From assembly GCF_000732725.1 (NCBI RefSeq), contig NZ_JPNB01000001.1, positions 2,232,001 through 2,296,000 on the forward strand: a stretch of DNA of 64,000 nucleotides. Direction: 5' to 3'. Under the pieces are notes generated by a model. It had not been told where the DNA came from. It worked only from the letters and a program-made list of their open reading frames with translations, and did no database searches. Origin of the DNA: Kineothrix alysoides (GTDB taxonomy: Bacteria > Bacillota > Clostridia > Lachnospirales > Lachnospiraceae). The translations under genes and the position numbers were made by a program. Below, in pieces: positions 27,400-36,290 of this stretch (position 1 is the stretch's first letter; every line of letters begins with the position of its first letter).

Positions 27400-28698
27400 T
27401 TATGATATCAAATCCATTTGTGAATCTAATACACTGCTGCTTAAATCATTTGACAAATTACATTTAATGTGAAGTACATCGTCCCATATAAGTGCGGTAA
27501 ACAAAATTGTCCTCTCAGAGTTGTTTTTACTTATGCTATTAATATTTTTGTCAAACTCTTCATTATTTTGCACTTCACCAATAAAGTTAAATAAAATTTT
27601 TATCATCTTATAGCATTCCGATAGGTATTTTGTGACTTTTTCAAATCCTTTCGGTGACCATTCCTTCGTTAAAAACATAAGAAAATTAATATTCTTTTCT
27701 CTTTTAATGTTCAACAGGTTCATTAATCCGGAAATATTTTCTCTATTTTTGCTATCATAAACAACAGGAACAAAATCGATAAATAAACCTATTAAATCCA
27801 TATAAACATTATTTTCATAGATGCGTCCCATGTTTACCATAAATAACGGAACCTGCGTCATATATAAATACTTTTTACATATATCTGATATAATTTCGAC
27901 TGACTGAGTAAACGGGTCTTTATCTACCGATAGATGACATTCATAATATTCAGGCAATATTATGTGTTTTTGTGCATTAAGTGAAATGTTCATATTTATC
28001 ATGCGCTGGTAGAACTCACCAATTTTAAACATTGTGATCAGTTCATTTTCTTTAATATTTACCGGTCCTTTTCTCATTTGCTTTAAGTATGAGGAATATT
28101 CTGTTGTTATGACTTGATTTATTTTACCTTTTTGCAGCAGCTCCTCATAAAAACAAAATAAGTTTTCCAGTAATATATTCGCACTCATTGCATCGAATAT
28201 GATATGGCACATCGGCGCCATTATAATAAAGCTTTCCTTCGTATCTCTAATAATACAGATTCGATATTTTATCGTATTCAGAAGCTTGTACTCATGCAAA
28301 TACACTTTTTCAATACATTCATTTATTATTCTTTCTCTGGAGTTCTCCGGATAAGCGGTAATATCCACGATAGGAATCCTTATATTGTCATTAAATTGAT
28401 GTACCTGCCATTTATATGTATTCGCTTCCTTAATCAAACAACTTCTTAAAAACCCCTGCTGCTCAATCAAACAATTAAATGCCAGATTCAATGCTTTTTC
28501 ATCCAGCTCTAACTCTATCCTTTTGCAAAAGCCCGAATAGTCGGGGTTGTCCAGATAAATACTTTGAGCGGGTCCCAGTTCATGATAACCAATTATAGGC
28601 ATATGAAGTATTTGATCAGAAAAATATATATTTTGCTCTAATAGTGAATTTATTATCTGCGAAAAGTCTTCCTGTATTTCCGTATATTTTTTCTTCAT
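27400..28698 (-). CDS. Free-standing NRPS condensation-domain protein
   Basis: A 432-residue single C-domain-like protein. The active-site region reads CHIIFDA in place of HHxxxDG. The catalytic second His and the Asp are kept, but the first His and the Gly are changed. The C domain of the neighbouring NRPS also has Ala for Gly, so that change need not mean inactivity. Expected family segments occur, such as SCLIKEANTYKWQVH and NFIGEVQNNEE. The preceding NRPS ends in a PCP with no thioesterase. This protein could therefore catalyse release, by cyclisation or transfer to a free nucleophile, or an acyl transfer. It is nine bases downstream of that NRPS. Confidence 0.8.
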   Translation of the reverse strand: MKKKYTEIQEDFSQIINSLLEQNIYFSDQILHMPIIGYHELGPAQSIYLDNPDYSGFCKRIELELDEKALNLAFNCLIEQQGFLRSCLIKEANTYKWQVHQFNDNIRIPIVDITAYPENSRERIINECIEKVYLHEYKLLNTIKYRICIIRDTKESFIIMAPMCHIIFDAMSANILLENLFCFYEELLQKGKINQVITTEYSSYLKQMRKGPVNIKENELITMFKIGEFYQRMINMNISLNAQKHIILPEYYECHLSVDKDPFTQSVEIISDICKKYLYMTQVPLFMVNMGRIYENNVYMDLIGLFIDFVPVVYDSKNRENISGLMNLLNIKREKNINFLMFLTKEWSPKGFEKVTKYLSECYKMIKILFNFIGEVQNNEEFDKNINSISKNNSERTILFTALIWDDVLHIKCNLSNDLSSSVLDSQMDLIS

Positions 28699-28707
28699 TT
28701 CTCCTCC

Positions 28708-31700
28708 TTATATTAAATTTAAATCAGAAATACTTTTTATTGTTTGCCGCGAATAAATATCGGATACCTTAATATCGAATCCTGCTTCCTTCGATTTTGA
28801 AATAATCTGAATAACGTTTAGGGAATGTCCCCCAATTTCAAAGAAATTATCGTCAATTCCAATATCTTCTCTCTTCAGGACCTCTTTCCATATCTGCAGC
28901 AAATGCATTTCATTACTGTTTCTGGGTGAAGCCTTATCCGTTATCTCTAATTCATCCTCAATATAGGAATCAAGCAGCTTTCGTTTATCTATTTTCCCGC
29001 CTGCTGTGACTGGTATATGTTCCACACGCATCACATAGGAAGGTATCATATAAGAAGGAAGCTCTTGTTTCAGATAGTTTAGCAAATCCCCTTTCTTTAC
29101 TTTTTCATTACCGGCATAAAATGCATATAATTCATCTGTATCGCTCTTTGCGACGACTGAGTCTGTGATTCCCTGATACATCCGGATTCGGGCCTCCACC
29201 TGACCTATCTCTATTCTGAATCCCCTTATTTTCACCTGTTCATCGCATCTGCCGAGTATCTCGATATTTCCTTCTTCATTCCATAAAACCTGATCGCCTG
29301 TTCTATACATCCTTTGTCCGGAAACTGCAACAAATTTTTCTCCGGAAAGTTCTTCATTATTTAAATATCCTGCCCCCACTCCGACACCGCCTACATATAG
29401 TTCCCCGGGAATTCCAATAGGACAAATGTCCCTATTCTCATTCAAAATAGTACAGAGTGTATTTTTTATCGGCTTTCCAATATTGCTTGCATTTTTATCA
29501 TTTACAATATTTAGAGTCGCGCATATGGTAGTCTCCGTCGGTCCATATGCATTAATGAAAATCCGGTCTTTATTCCATTTCTCCAAAAGTTCCTCGGAAC
29601 AGTTTTCTCCTGCCGATACGACCACCCTTAGTTCTGAAAGCTTTTCGGGATCTATTATTCTTAGCAGGGATGGAGTTAACGTTGCTATATTAATATTTTC
29701 ATCCCGCAGAAATAAATCGATTTCATCCCTCTGCTTTCCGTTACGGTCTAATATACAAAGCGTTCCTCCGTTGAGTAAGGTTGTAAATATCTCCCACACC
29801 GACATATCGAAGCTTAAAGATGAAAACTGCAGAACCCGGGCTTTACTCTTGATTCTCATTACGCTTCCCATACTTTGGGCAACGTTAACCAGACCTTTAT
29901 GCTTTAGCATAACCCCTTTCGGTACACCTGTTGTTCCGGATGTATAAATAATATACGCCAAATCCTCTTCATTATGGCAGCCATCCGTACACGCTTTCTT
30001 TGTTCCTTCTGCCTTCTCCTGCAGTACAGCATCATACTTCACGATTTCTGTGCCGCCCTTTTGCCTGTCTCTTATTTGTTCCAATACGTCATTTATATTG
30101 TTATCTTTGCTTTCTTCTGAAATTAAGATCTTCATTCTGCTATCATTTACCATAGACTCTATCAGCTTCGGCGGATAATATCCCACACCGACAGGCAAAT
30201 AAACGGCACCTGCCTTTAATATACCCAACATGGCTATTATGGCATTATGTATCTTATTCATGTAAATACCTACGATATCCCCCCTCCGGATACCTTTAGT
30301 ACTTAAATATTCTGCCAGATCCTCGGCCTTCGTATATAGCTCTCCATAGGTCATGATTTGTTTTACATTTTCTTCATCATAATACTCTATTGCGGTAATA
30401 TCTGCGTTTTCCCGGCTGCACCGATCGAACATTGCATCAACCGTTCCAAATCCCGAGTTCTGATCTATGTTTCCCATGAATTCAAAAATACTCTTCTTTT
30501 CTCCTTCATCAAGCATCTCCATATCTTCAATGCCTGCTTCCGGGCATGTCAGACAGTTGATCAACAAGGTCCTGAAACGCTGCGCAAAACGACATATCGT
30601 TTTTTCTTTGAATAATCCTGTCTTGTACTCTATTCCAAACGAAAAAGCATGATCTGCCTCTGTAACATGAAGACAAAAATCAAATCTGGCATTCTCTATT
30701 TTTAATTTAATAGGGGTAAATTCCAAATTCTCGAGCTTTATTTGCTGCCTGCTCTCATTTTGAAAATCGAATACGAAATCAAATAGAGGATTTCTTCCTG
30801 CCTCATATTGGATATTTAATTGTTCCACCAGCAGATTAAATGCATACTCTTGATTTTCGTATGCCTCAACTGCCGTATTCTTAATCACATCCAAGAAGTC
30901 TGAAAAGCTGATTTTTCTTTTAAATGTATTATGTAAAGCTAACGTATTGATAAATGGTCCTATAATATTGTTTTCTTCCGGCCTCATTCTGCCTGCGGCA
31001 ACCGTTCCTACGGTAATATCATTCTGCCCGGTGTAACGGTAAAGTAATAAAACATAAATTGCAAGAAACAGCAAATTAGGGGTGATACAATTCTTTGCGG
31101 CAAAATCATATGCCATTTCAGAAAGTTCACTTGCCATATCGAAATAAATCAACCTGCCCTTATTACTATTGGACTTCCTTCTTTCATAATCTGTTTTAAA
31201 GTTAAGAAGCGGCGGTATTTCTTTAAAAGCATCCAGCCAATACTTCTCTTGTTTTAAATATGACTCCCTTTTGCGATATCTTATACTCCAATCACAATAA
31301 TCATCATACTGAATTTCCGCTTTTTCCGTCTCTGTTCCCGCATACGCATCCGTAATCTGTTTAATCATGATTTCCATGGATATAGCGTCTCCGATAATAT
31401 GATGGATATCTACTGCAAACAGATGTCTGTCTCCCGCCCGCATTAATGCTCCTCGAATTAATGGTGCATTTTCCAGGTCAAAAGGCCGGATAAAACTCTC
31501 CACATATTGTCCGGCATCCTTTTCTTCCATATTGCCGGATATAAGTGAGAAATCGATATCTTCTACTATCTCCTGTTGAATTTCATTGTTGTTCTGTACA
31601 AACTTTACACGAAGCGTAACGTTATTGCTGATAACTTTTTTTATTGCATTCTCCAATTTTTCCTTATCGATCTTCCCTGTTACCCAATAAGCGGCAGGCA

Positions 31701-33609
31701 TATTATATACCGTAGATTCCATATCGGAGCGCCACAAGGCGTACATTCTTTTTTGTGTATCTGAAAGAGGGAATACATTCCCCCGGTTAATATGGCGAAT
31801 TTTTTCTTCCTCTGCCCCTTTTTCCCGTTTTTCAATAATTGCTGCCAGATTTTCAATCGTTGCATTTGAAAAAATTTCAGATAAAGACAATTCCACATCA
31901 AATTCCCTGTTTATTCTTGTAATCATGGTCATAATATTTAAAGAATGACCGCCGATATGCAGAAAATTCTGATCTACTCCAACCTCATTGATTTCCAATA
32001 TATCTTTCCAGATATCGGCCATTTTCGCTTCAATATCATTAGAGGGTTTCTTCAAATCATTTTTAAGTTCTGCCTTATAATTCTCCAAAGCTTGATAGTC
32101 CATCTTACCGTTAGACAGCAGCGGCATTTCTTGCAATCCAATGTATAAAACAGGGATAATATTATCGTTCATTCTGGCATTCAAGAAGTTTTTAAGTTCT
32201 TCTTGATCTATGGCCTCATCTGCCGTATAAAATGCCGCCATAATTTTATCCGCATTATCCTTCTGCTTCATTACAACTGCCGCATTTCTGATGCCGTTAA
32301 ATTCTGTCATATGCTTTTCTATTTCACTTAATTCGACACGAATACCCCTGATTTTGACTTGTCTGTCAATTCTTCCGTGAAACTCAATATTTCCGTCGTT
32401 AAGAACCTTCCCCAGATCACCTGTCTTATATAAAATATCGGAGTCACCATTTGAATACGGGTTCGTGATAAAGCATCCTGCATTTAAGTCCTTATTGTAA
32501 TATCCTAAAGACCTGTAAGGCGTTCTGATATATATCTCCCCAATCGTTCCTTTGGGACGTACCTTTTGGTGTTCATCCAATATAATGACTGCCGCGCCTT
32601 TCATCGGCACACCGATAGGAACACTGCCTCTTTCAATATCTCTGCTGCTGATTACATGATACATTTTTATCATTGTCGTCTCTGTAGCACCATACATATT
32701 GACCAAGGTTATTCTCTCACCGAAAATGCCGTACCATTCTTTTAATGCTTTTATATTTAATTTTTCGCCTGCCATCAGAACATATTTCAGTTCCTTAAAA
32801 TCATCCTTTGACGGCTTGTTTTCAACCATTGCATGAAATATGCCAGGCGTACAATGTATGTGAGTTACCTTCATGCTATTGATCCATGAAACCAGCTTGT
32901 TTATATTCAGCACACCTTCTTTATTCTCCGGTATTGCAACCGTTCCCCCGGTGAGAAGGGCTGCAAAAATATCCCTCAGTATCGGATCATGTCCTGGTGT
33001 TGTCAACTGACTGACTACAGCATTTTCCCATCCGGAAAATGTTTCCGTCTCCCATTCGATGAAATGTCTTAAAGATTTGTTGCATCCTATAATCGCTTTT
33101 GGTTTTCCTGTCGAACCGGATGTATAGAATATGTAAATGGGGTCATCCGGAGTATATAAAGCCTCATTATACTCCGATTTAATTACTTTCCTGTCATTTC
33201 GATCCATTTCATCAATAATCAATATCTGATTTTCTTCCGCATTCTTGCCAATGATACCGGCAACTCTGTCATAATTAGTTCTATCGGTAATAATCAATCT
33301 GCCATCAATTTCTTCGTACATATTTTTTAATCGATTATCGGGAATATCCGTATCAAAGGGTACAAATATAAACGCGCCTTTCAGACAGGCTATTATTGAC
33401 AGAAGCAAATCAGTTCTCTTTTCCATAAACAGAATAATCTGATCCGATTTTTTTAATCCTTTTTTATGCAATTGCTCTAATATCATATCCGAATGATTAT
33501 TCACTTCCTCATATGACATTTTTTCATCTCCGCAGACATAAGCCTGCCGACTGCTGTATTCCTGCAGCTTTTCATACATTATCTGCTGAAAGATCAATTT
33601 TTCACTCAT
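28708..33609 (-). CDS. Non-ribosomal peptide synthetase, A-PCP-C-A-PCP
   Basis: Two-module synthetase of 1633 residues. A1 is at about 1-505, PCP1 serine at 556 (GGHSLN), C at about 608-1045 (HHIIGDA near 735), A2 at about 1060-1540 and PCP2 serine at 1596. It starts with an A domain and so needs the C domain at the end of the 4427-residue protein. A1 has GHDPILRDIF in place of the usual FDxSVWE. My reading of its pocket is D-P-R-H-L-A-M-M-I-K, like the alpha-aminoadipate code of Lys2-type enzymes, so an acidic side chain is likely. A2 reads D-M-W-T-V-A-A-I-C-K, one residue from known Phe codes. There is no epimerase and no thioesterase. It adds residues two and three of the predicted tripeptide. 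Confidence 0.95.
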   Translation of the reverse strand: MSEKLIFQQIMYEKLQEYSSRQAYVCGDEKMSYEEVNNHSDMILEQLHKKGLKKSDQIILFMEKRTDLLLSIIACLKGAFIFVPFDTDIPDNRLKNMYEEIDGRLIITDRTNYDRVAGIIGKNAEENQILIIDEMDRNDRKVIKSEYNEALYTPDDPIYIFYTSGSTGKPKAIIGCNKSLRHFIEWETETFSGWENAVVSQLTTPGHDPILRDIFAALLTGGTVAIPENKEGVLNINKLVSWINSMKVTHIHCTPGIFHAMVENKPSKDDFKELKYVLMAGEKLNIKALKEWYGIFGERITLVNMYGATETTMIKMYHVISSRDIERGSVPIGVPMKGAAVIILDEHQKVRPKGTIGEIYIRTPYRSLGYYNKDLNAGCFITNPYSNGDSDILYKTGDLGKVLNDGNIEFHGRIDRQVKIRGIRVELSEIEKHMTEFNGIRNAAVVMKQKDNADKIMAAFYTADEAIDQEELKNFLNARMNDNIIPVLYIGLQEMPLLSNGKMDYQALENYKAELKNDLKKPSNDIEAKMADIWKDILEINEVGVDQNFLHIGGHSLNIMTMITRINREFDVELSLSEIFSNATIENLAAIIEKREKGAEEEKIRHINRGNVFPLSDTQKRMYALWRSDMESTVYNMPAAYWVTGKIDKEKLENAIKKVISNNVTLRVKFVQNNNEIQQEIVEDIDFSLISGNMEEKDAGQYVESFIRPFDLENAPLIRGALMRAGDRHLFAVDIHHIIGDAISMEIMIKQITDAYAGTETEKAEIQYDDYCDWSIRYRKRESYLKQEKYWLDAFKEIPPLLNFKTDYERRKSNSNKGRLIYFDMASELSEMAYDFAAKNCITPNLLFLAIYVLLLYRYTGQNDITVGTVAAGRMRPEENNIIGPFINTLALHNTFKRKISFSDFLDVIKNTAVEAYENQEYAFNLLVEQLNIQYEAGRNPLFDFVFDFQNESRQQIKLENLEFTPIKLKIENARFDFCLHVTEADHAFSFGIEYKTGLFKEKTICRFAQRFRTLLINCLTCPEAGIEDMEMLDEGEKKSIFEFMGNIDQNSGFGTVDAMFDRCSRENADITAIEYYDEENVKQIMTYGELYTKAEDLAEYLSTKGIRRGDIVGIYMNKIHNAIIAMLGILKAGAVYLPVGVGYYPPKLIESMVNDSRMKILISEESKDNNINDVLEQIRDRQKGGTEIVKYDAVLQEKAEGTKKACTDGCHNEEDLAYIIYTSGTTGVPKGVMLKHKGLVNVAQSMGSVMRIKSKARVLQFSSLSFDMSVWEIFTTLLNGGTLCILDRNGKQRDEIDLFLRDENINIATLTPSLLRIIDPEKLSELRVVVSAGENCSEELLEKWNKDRIFINAYGPTETTICATLNIVNDKNASNIGKPIKNTLCTILNENRDICPIGIPGELYVGGVGVGAGYLNNEELSGEKFVAVSGQRMYRTGDQVLWNEEGNIEILGRCDEQVKIRGFRIEIGQVEARIRMYQGITDSVVAKSDTDELYAFYAGNEKVKKGDLLNYLKQELPSYMIPSYVMRVEHIPVTAGGKIDKRKLLDSYIEDELEITDKASPRNSNEMHLLQIWKEVLKREDIGIDDNFFEIGGHSLNVIQIISKSKEAGFDIKVSDIYSRQTIKSISDLNLI

Positions 33610-33621
33610 TTTTCTTCTCTC

Positions 33622-35484
33622 CTAACCAACCATTTTATACTTGTCCAACAACATTTCTGTAGTTAACACAATCATAAGAAAATCGCTGTCATATGGTACA
33701 TTTAATTTAAAATCCGGCTGTAAATATAATTTTTTCAACTCCTCAACCTTTTCGGGGTTAAAAATTCCATGCCTCTTTATTCTCTCAAAAGAAAGAATAT
33801 CTTCTACAAATTCACGGTCAGATTTTAATATTTCCGAACTGCCCGGCGCCGTAAAGGCAAACTTAGGCCTTTTGAGAATTTCTTCCGGGACGTACTTTTT
33901 TGCCGCTCTTTTCAGCACATATTTTTCATCAAAATCCTTAAGCTTTATAAAAGGCGGCATTTTAAGAACAAAGCTAATGACATCTTTATCTAAAAACGGA
34001 AATCTTGCTTCGACAGAATGTGAAAAAGCCATTCTATCTCCATGATCCCCAAGTAAATGGTCAGCCATCCGTAGCTTAAAATCTATGTACGATCTTTTAT
34101 GCAATAAATCCACGTTTTGAATTTTATTTTTATCTATAATAGAATGATTAAGGCAGTTGATGTCATGAAAGACAGCGTTTACTTCACCGGAATAAATTTC
34201 TCTTTTTATCTTTTCATACGCATAAAAATTGATTTCATATAAGAAGTCGGAATCTCCCCATACTTTATCCCTCCATAATTGCTCCTTTTCCCAATCATCT
34301 GTCTTTTGTCTTGGACTCATTTGGTTGAACTTATCAAAACGATATCCTATATATCCTCCGAATAGTTCATCAGCCCCTTCCCCTGTCAATATTACTTTGA
34401 TTCCCTTCGCATGAGCCATTTCGGCTAATTTCATCGTCGCTATGTTATAGGACTCTTTCAGCGAACATTCTGCATGATATACTGCTCTGTTCAGCCCGCC
34501 GACCAGGTCACACAAGCCAAGATTATATTCATTGTGACGTGTATTTACATTGCTCGCCATCAATCTTTGATATTTACCTTCCGAAATATCCCGGTCTGAG
34601 AAATCGATGGAAAAGGATTCCTTTTTATCCGTATCTATTTGATTGATTTTTCCTGCTATAACGGAGGAATCCAATCCGCCGCTGACATAAAATCCCACCG
34701 GTACATCGGCTTGCAGCCTATACTTTACTGCCTTGGTCAAAAGTTCATCCAGCCTTTCCACGTAATAATCTTCTTTTTCCTCATGCTCGAGTTCCCTATT
34801 TTCAGGATATAATACATCCCAATACTCTTCGATCCTGAAGTTCGTATAATCCTTAATAATAATGCGGTGTCCCGGTTTCAGGCTGAAAATTCCCTGAAAC
34901 ATAGTCCGGGGACTTATTAAGCCGGGAAAAGTCATGATTTGGTCCAAACCTGTAATATCCAATTTTCTCATCACTGCGGGATGCTCTATAATCGCCTTGA
35001 TCTCGGAACCAAAAATAAACAAACCATCTGTAATCGTATAGAAAAATGGAGCAATTCCCACATGATCCCGTGCACATATTATCTCATTCTTCAATCGGTC
35101 AAATAAGAAAAATGCAAATTGGCCATTCAACTTTTCTATAAACTCGACCCCATATTCCTCATAAAGATGGATGATACATTCACAGTCACTTCTCGTTCTG
35201 AAACGATGTCCCTTTGCTTCCAACTCCTGAGTCAGTTCCTTATAGTTATATATCTCACCGTTACATATAGTAAAAATAGATTCACTTTCATTAAATATAG
35301 GCTGCATACCATTATCGATATCAATAATGCTTAATCGATTAAATCCTATTCCCAGATTCCTTTCTATTTTTTCTGCAGATGCATCAGGGCCCCGGTGTGC
35401 CAGCTTTTCATTCATGCACTTAAGAATATCGCCGTCTATCCTATCTCTTTGCTGCATGTCAAAGACTCCACATATACCACACAT
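33622..35484 (-). CDS. asnB: Glutamine-hydrolysing asparagine synthetase-like protein
   Basis: A 620-residue amidotransferase. Cys2 follows the initiator Met (MCGICGVFD) and is the class II glutaminase nucleophile. The ammonia goes to an ATP-pyrophosphatase domain with the PP-loop SGGLDSSV and later GEGADELFGGY. The full length and both active sites look intact. In secondary-metabolite clusters such enzymes supply Asn or amidate a carboxyl of the product. Because the first A domain of the neighbouring NRPS seems to select an acidic residue, amidation of a side chain or free carboxyl is possible. It lies between the broken racemase and that NRPS with gaps of 6 and 12 bases. Confidence 0.92.
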   Translation of the reverse strand: MCGICGVFDMQQRDRIDGDILKCMNEKLAHRGPDASAEKIERNLGIGFNRLSIIDIDNGMQPIFNESESIFTICNGEIYNYKELTQELEAKGHRFRTRSDCECIIHLYEEYGVEFIEKLNGQFAFFLFDRLKNEIICARDHVGIAPFFYTITDGLFIFGSEIKAIIEHPAVMRKLDITGLDQIMTFPGLISPRTMFQGIFSLKPGHRIIIKDYTNFRIEEYWDVLYPENRELEHEEKEDYYVERLDELLTKAVKYRLQADVPVGFYVSGGLDSSVIAGKINQIDTDKKESFSIDFSDRDISEGKYQRLMASNVNTRHNEYNLGLCDLVGGLNRAVYHAECSLKESYNIATMKLAEMAHAKGIKVILTGEGADELFGGYIGYRFDKFNQMSPRQKTDDWEKEQLWRDKVWGDSDFLYEINFYAYEKIKREIYSGEVNAVFHDINCLNHSIIDKNKIQNVDLLHKRSYIDFKLRMADHLLGDHGDRMAFSHSVEARFPFLDKDVISFVLKMPPFIKLKDFDEKYVLKRAAKKYVPEEILKRPKFAFTAPGSSEILKSDREFVEDILSFERIKRHGIFNPEKVEELKKLYLQPDFKLNVPYDSDFLMIVLTTEMLLDKYKMVG

Positions 35485-35490
35485 TCTTTT

Positions 35491-36279
35491 TCACCCTTTC
35501 TCACTTCTGTCCTGTAACTTACATAGTTTCTTTTTATCCGCTTCCCTTACCAATGCTCTCGCCAAAATATAGGACGTATCGATTACCGGAATATCATCAA
35601 TCTGATTTATATCAATTGCAAGCTGCAGTTCAGTACAGGCTAATACAATCATGTCAATGCCTGAATCCTGCATCTTCCGAATACAGTCCAAGATGTGATT
35701 TCTTGCAATATCCGAGACTTTTACTCCATTTGCCTTAATTCCATATTTGTGATTATATATTGCTTTCTAAATCTTATGGTATTGATCATACTCACTTGGA
35801 AATACGGCATCATATCCTGCTTCTGTCAAGGATTCCCTATATAAGCCGGATATGTACGTGCCCAAGGATGACAACACGCCGACTCTCTTTACCTCAGGGT
35901 AATAATTGGTTATAAATTTTATTACTTCATCCACCATGTTGATTAGAACGACTTTGCTCTTTCTCTCTCTCAGGTCATTGCTTATCACACTCATAATAGG
36001 CAGAGCATGAGCCGTATTACATGGGATGCCAATTATATTGGCACCCGCATTTTCTAATTCTTTGATTATTTCAATTATTTCATAAGCCGGATTAACTTTG
36101 GTTTTTCCCAACAGATAACTGCTCCTGTCCGGAATGTCGCATGGACGTGAAATCATTATTAACGGTAAATGATCTTGATCCTTATTGGCTATGGTATTCA
36201 AAAACACTTTTTCTGCCGTATCCATGCTTGCATATGGTCCCAAACCTCCGACTATCCCAATAGTATTTGATTTAGACAT
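35491..36279 (-). pseudogene. Aspartate/glutamate racemase with an in-frame amber codon
   Basis: PLP-independent amino-acid racemase of 262 codons interrupted once. Residues 1-170 carry IGIVGGLGPYASMDT and the first catalytic Cys87 (GIPCNTAH). Codon 171 is TAG (35767-35769). The same frame then continues without change through KAIYNHKYGIKANGVKV to the second catalytic Cys215 (VLACTEL) and a normal end. No frameshift is present. A change from CAG (Gln) by one C-to-T step would explain it. The truncated product lacks the second catalytic cysteine and should be inactive unless the amber is read through. Intact, it would supply D-Asp or D-Glu, which fits its place between the megasynthase and the asparagine synthetase. 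A sequencing error is the main alternative. Confidence 0.85.
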
Positions 36280-36290
36280 AGTTCCCCCTT

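Noticed and set aside
29426-29947. Plus-strand frame of 173 codons inside the second NRPS gene
   Set aside because: It is antisense to a conserved adenylation domain, and its composition is the mirror of that gene.
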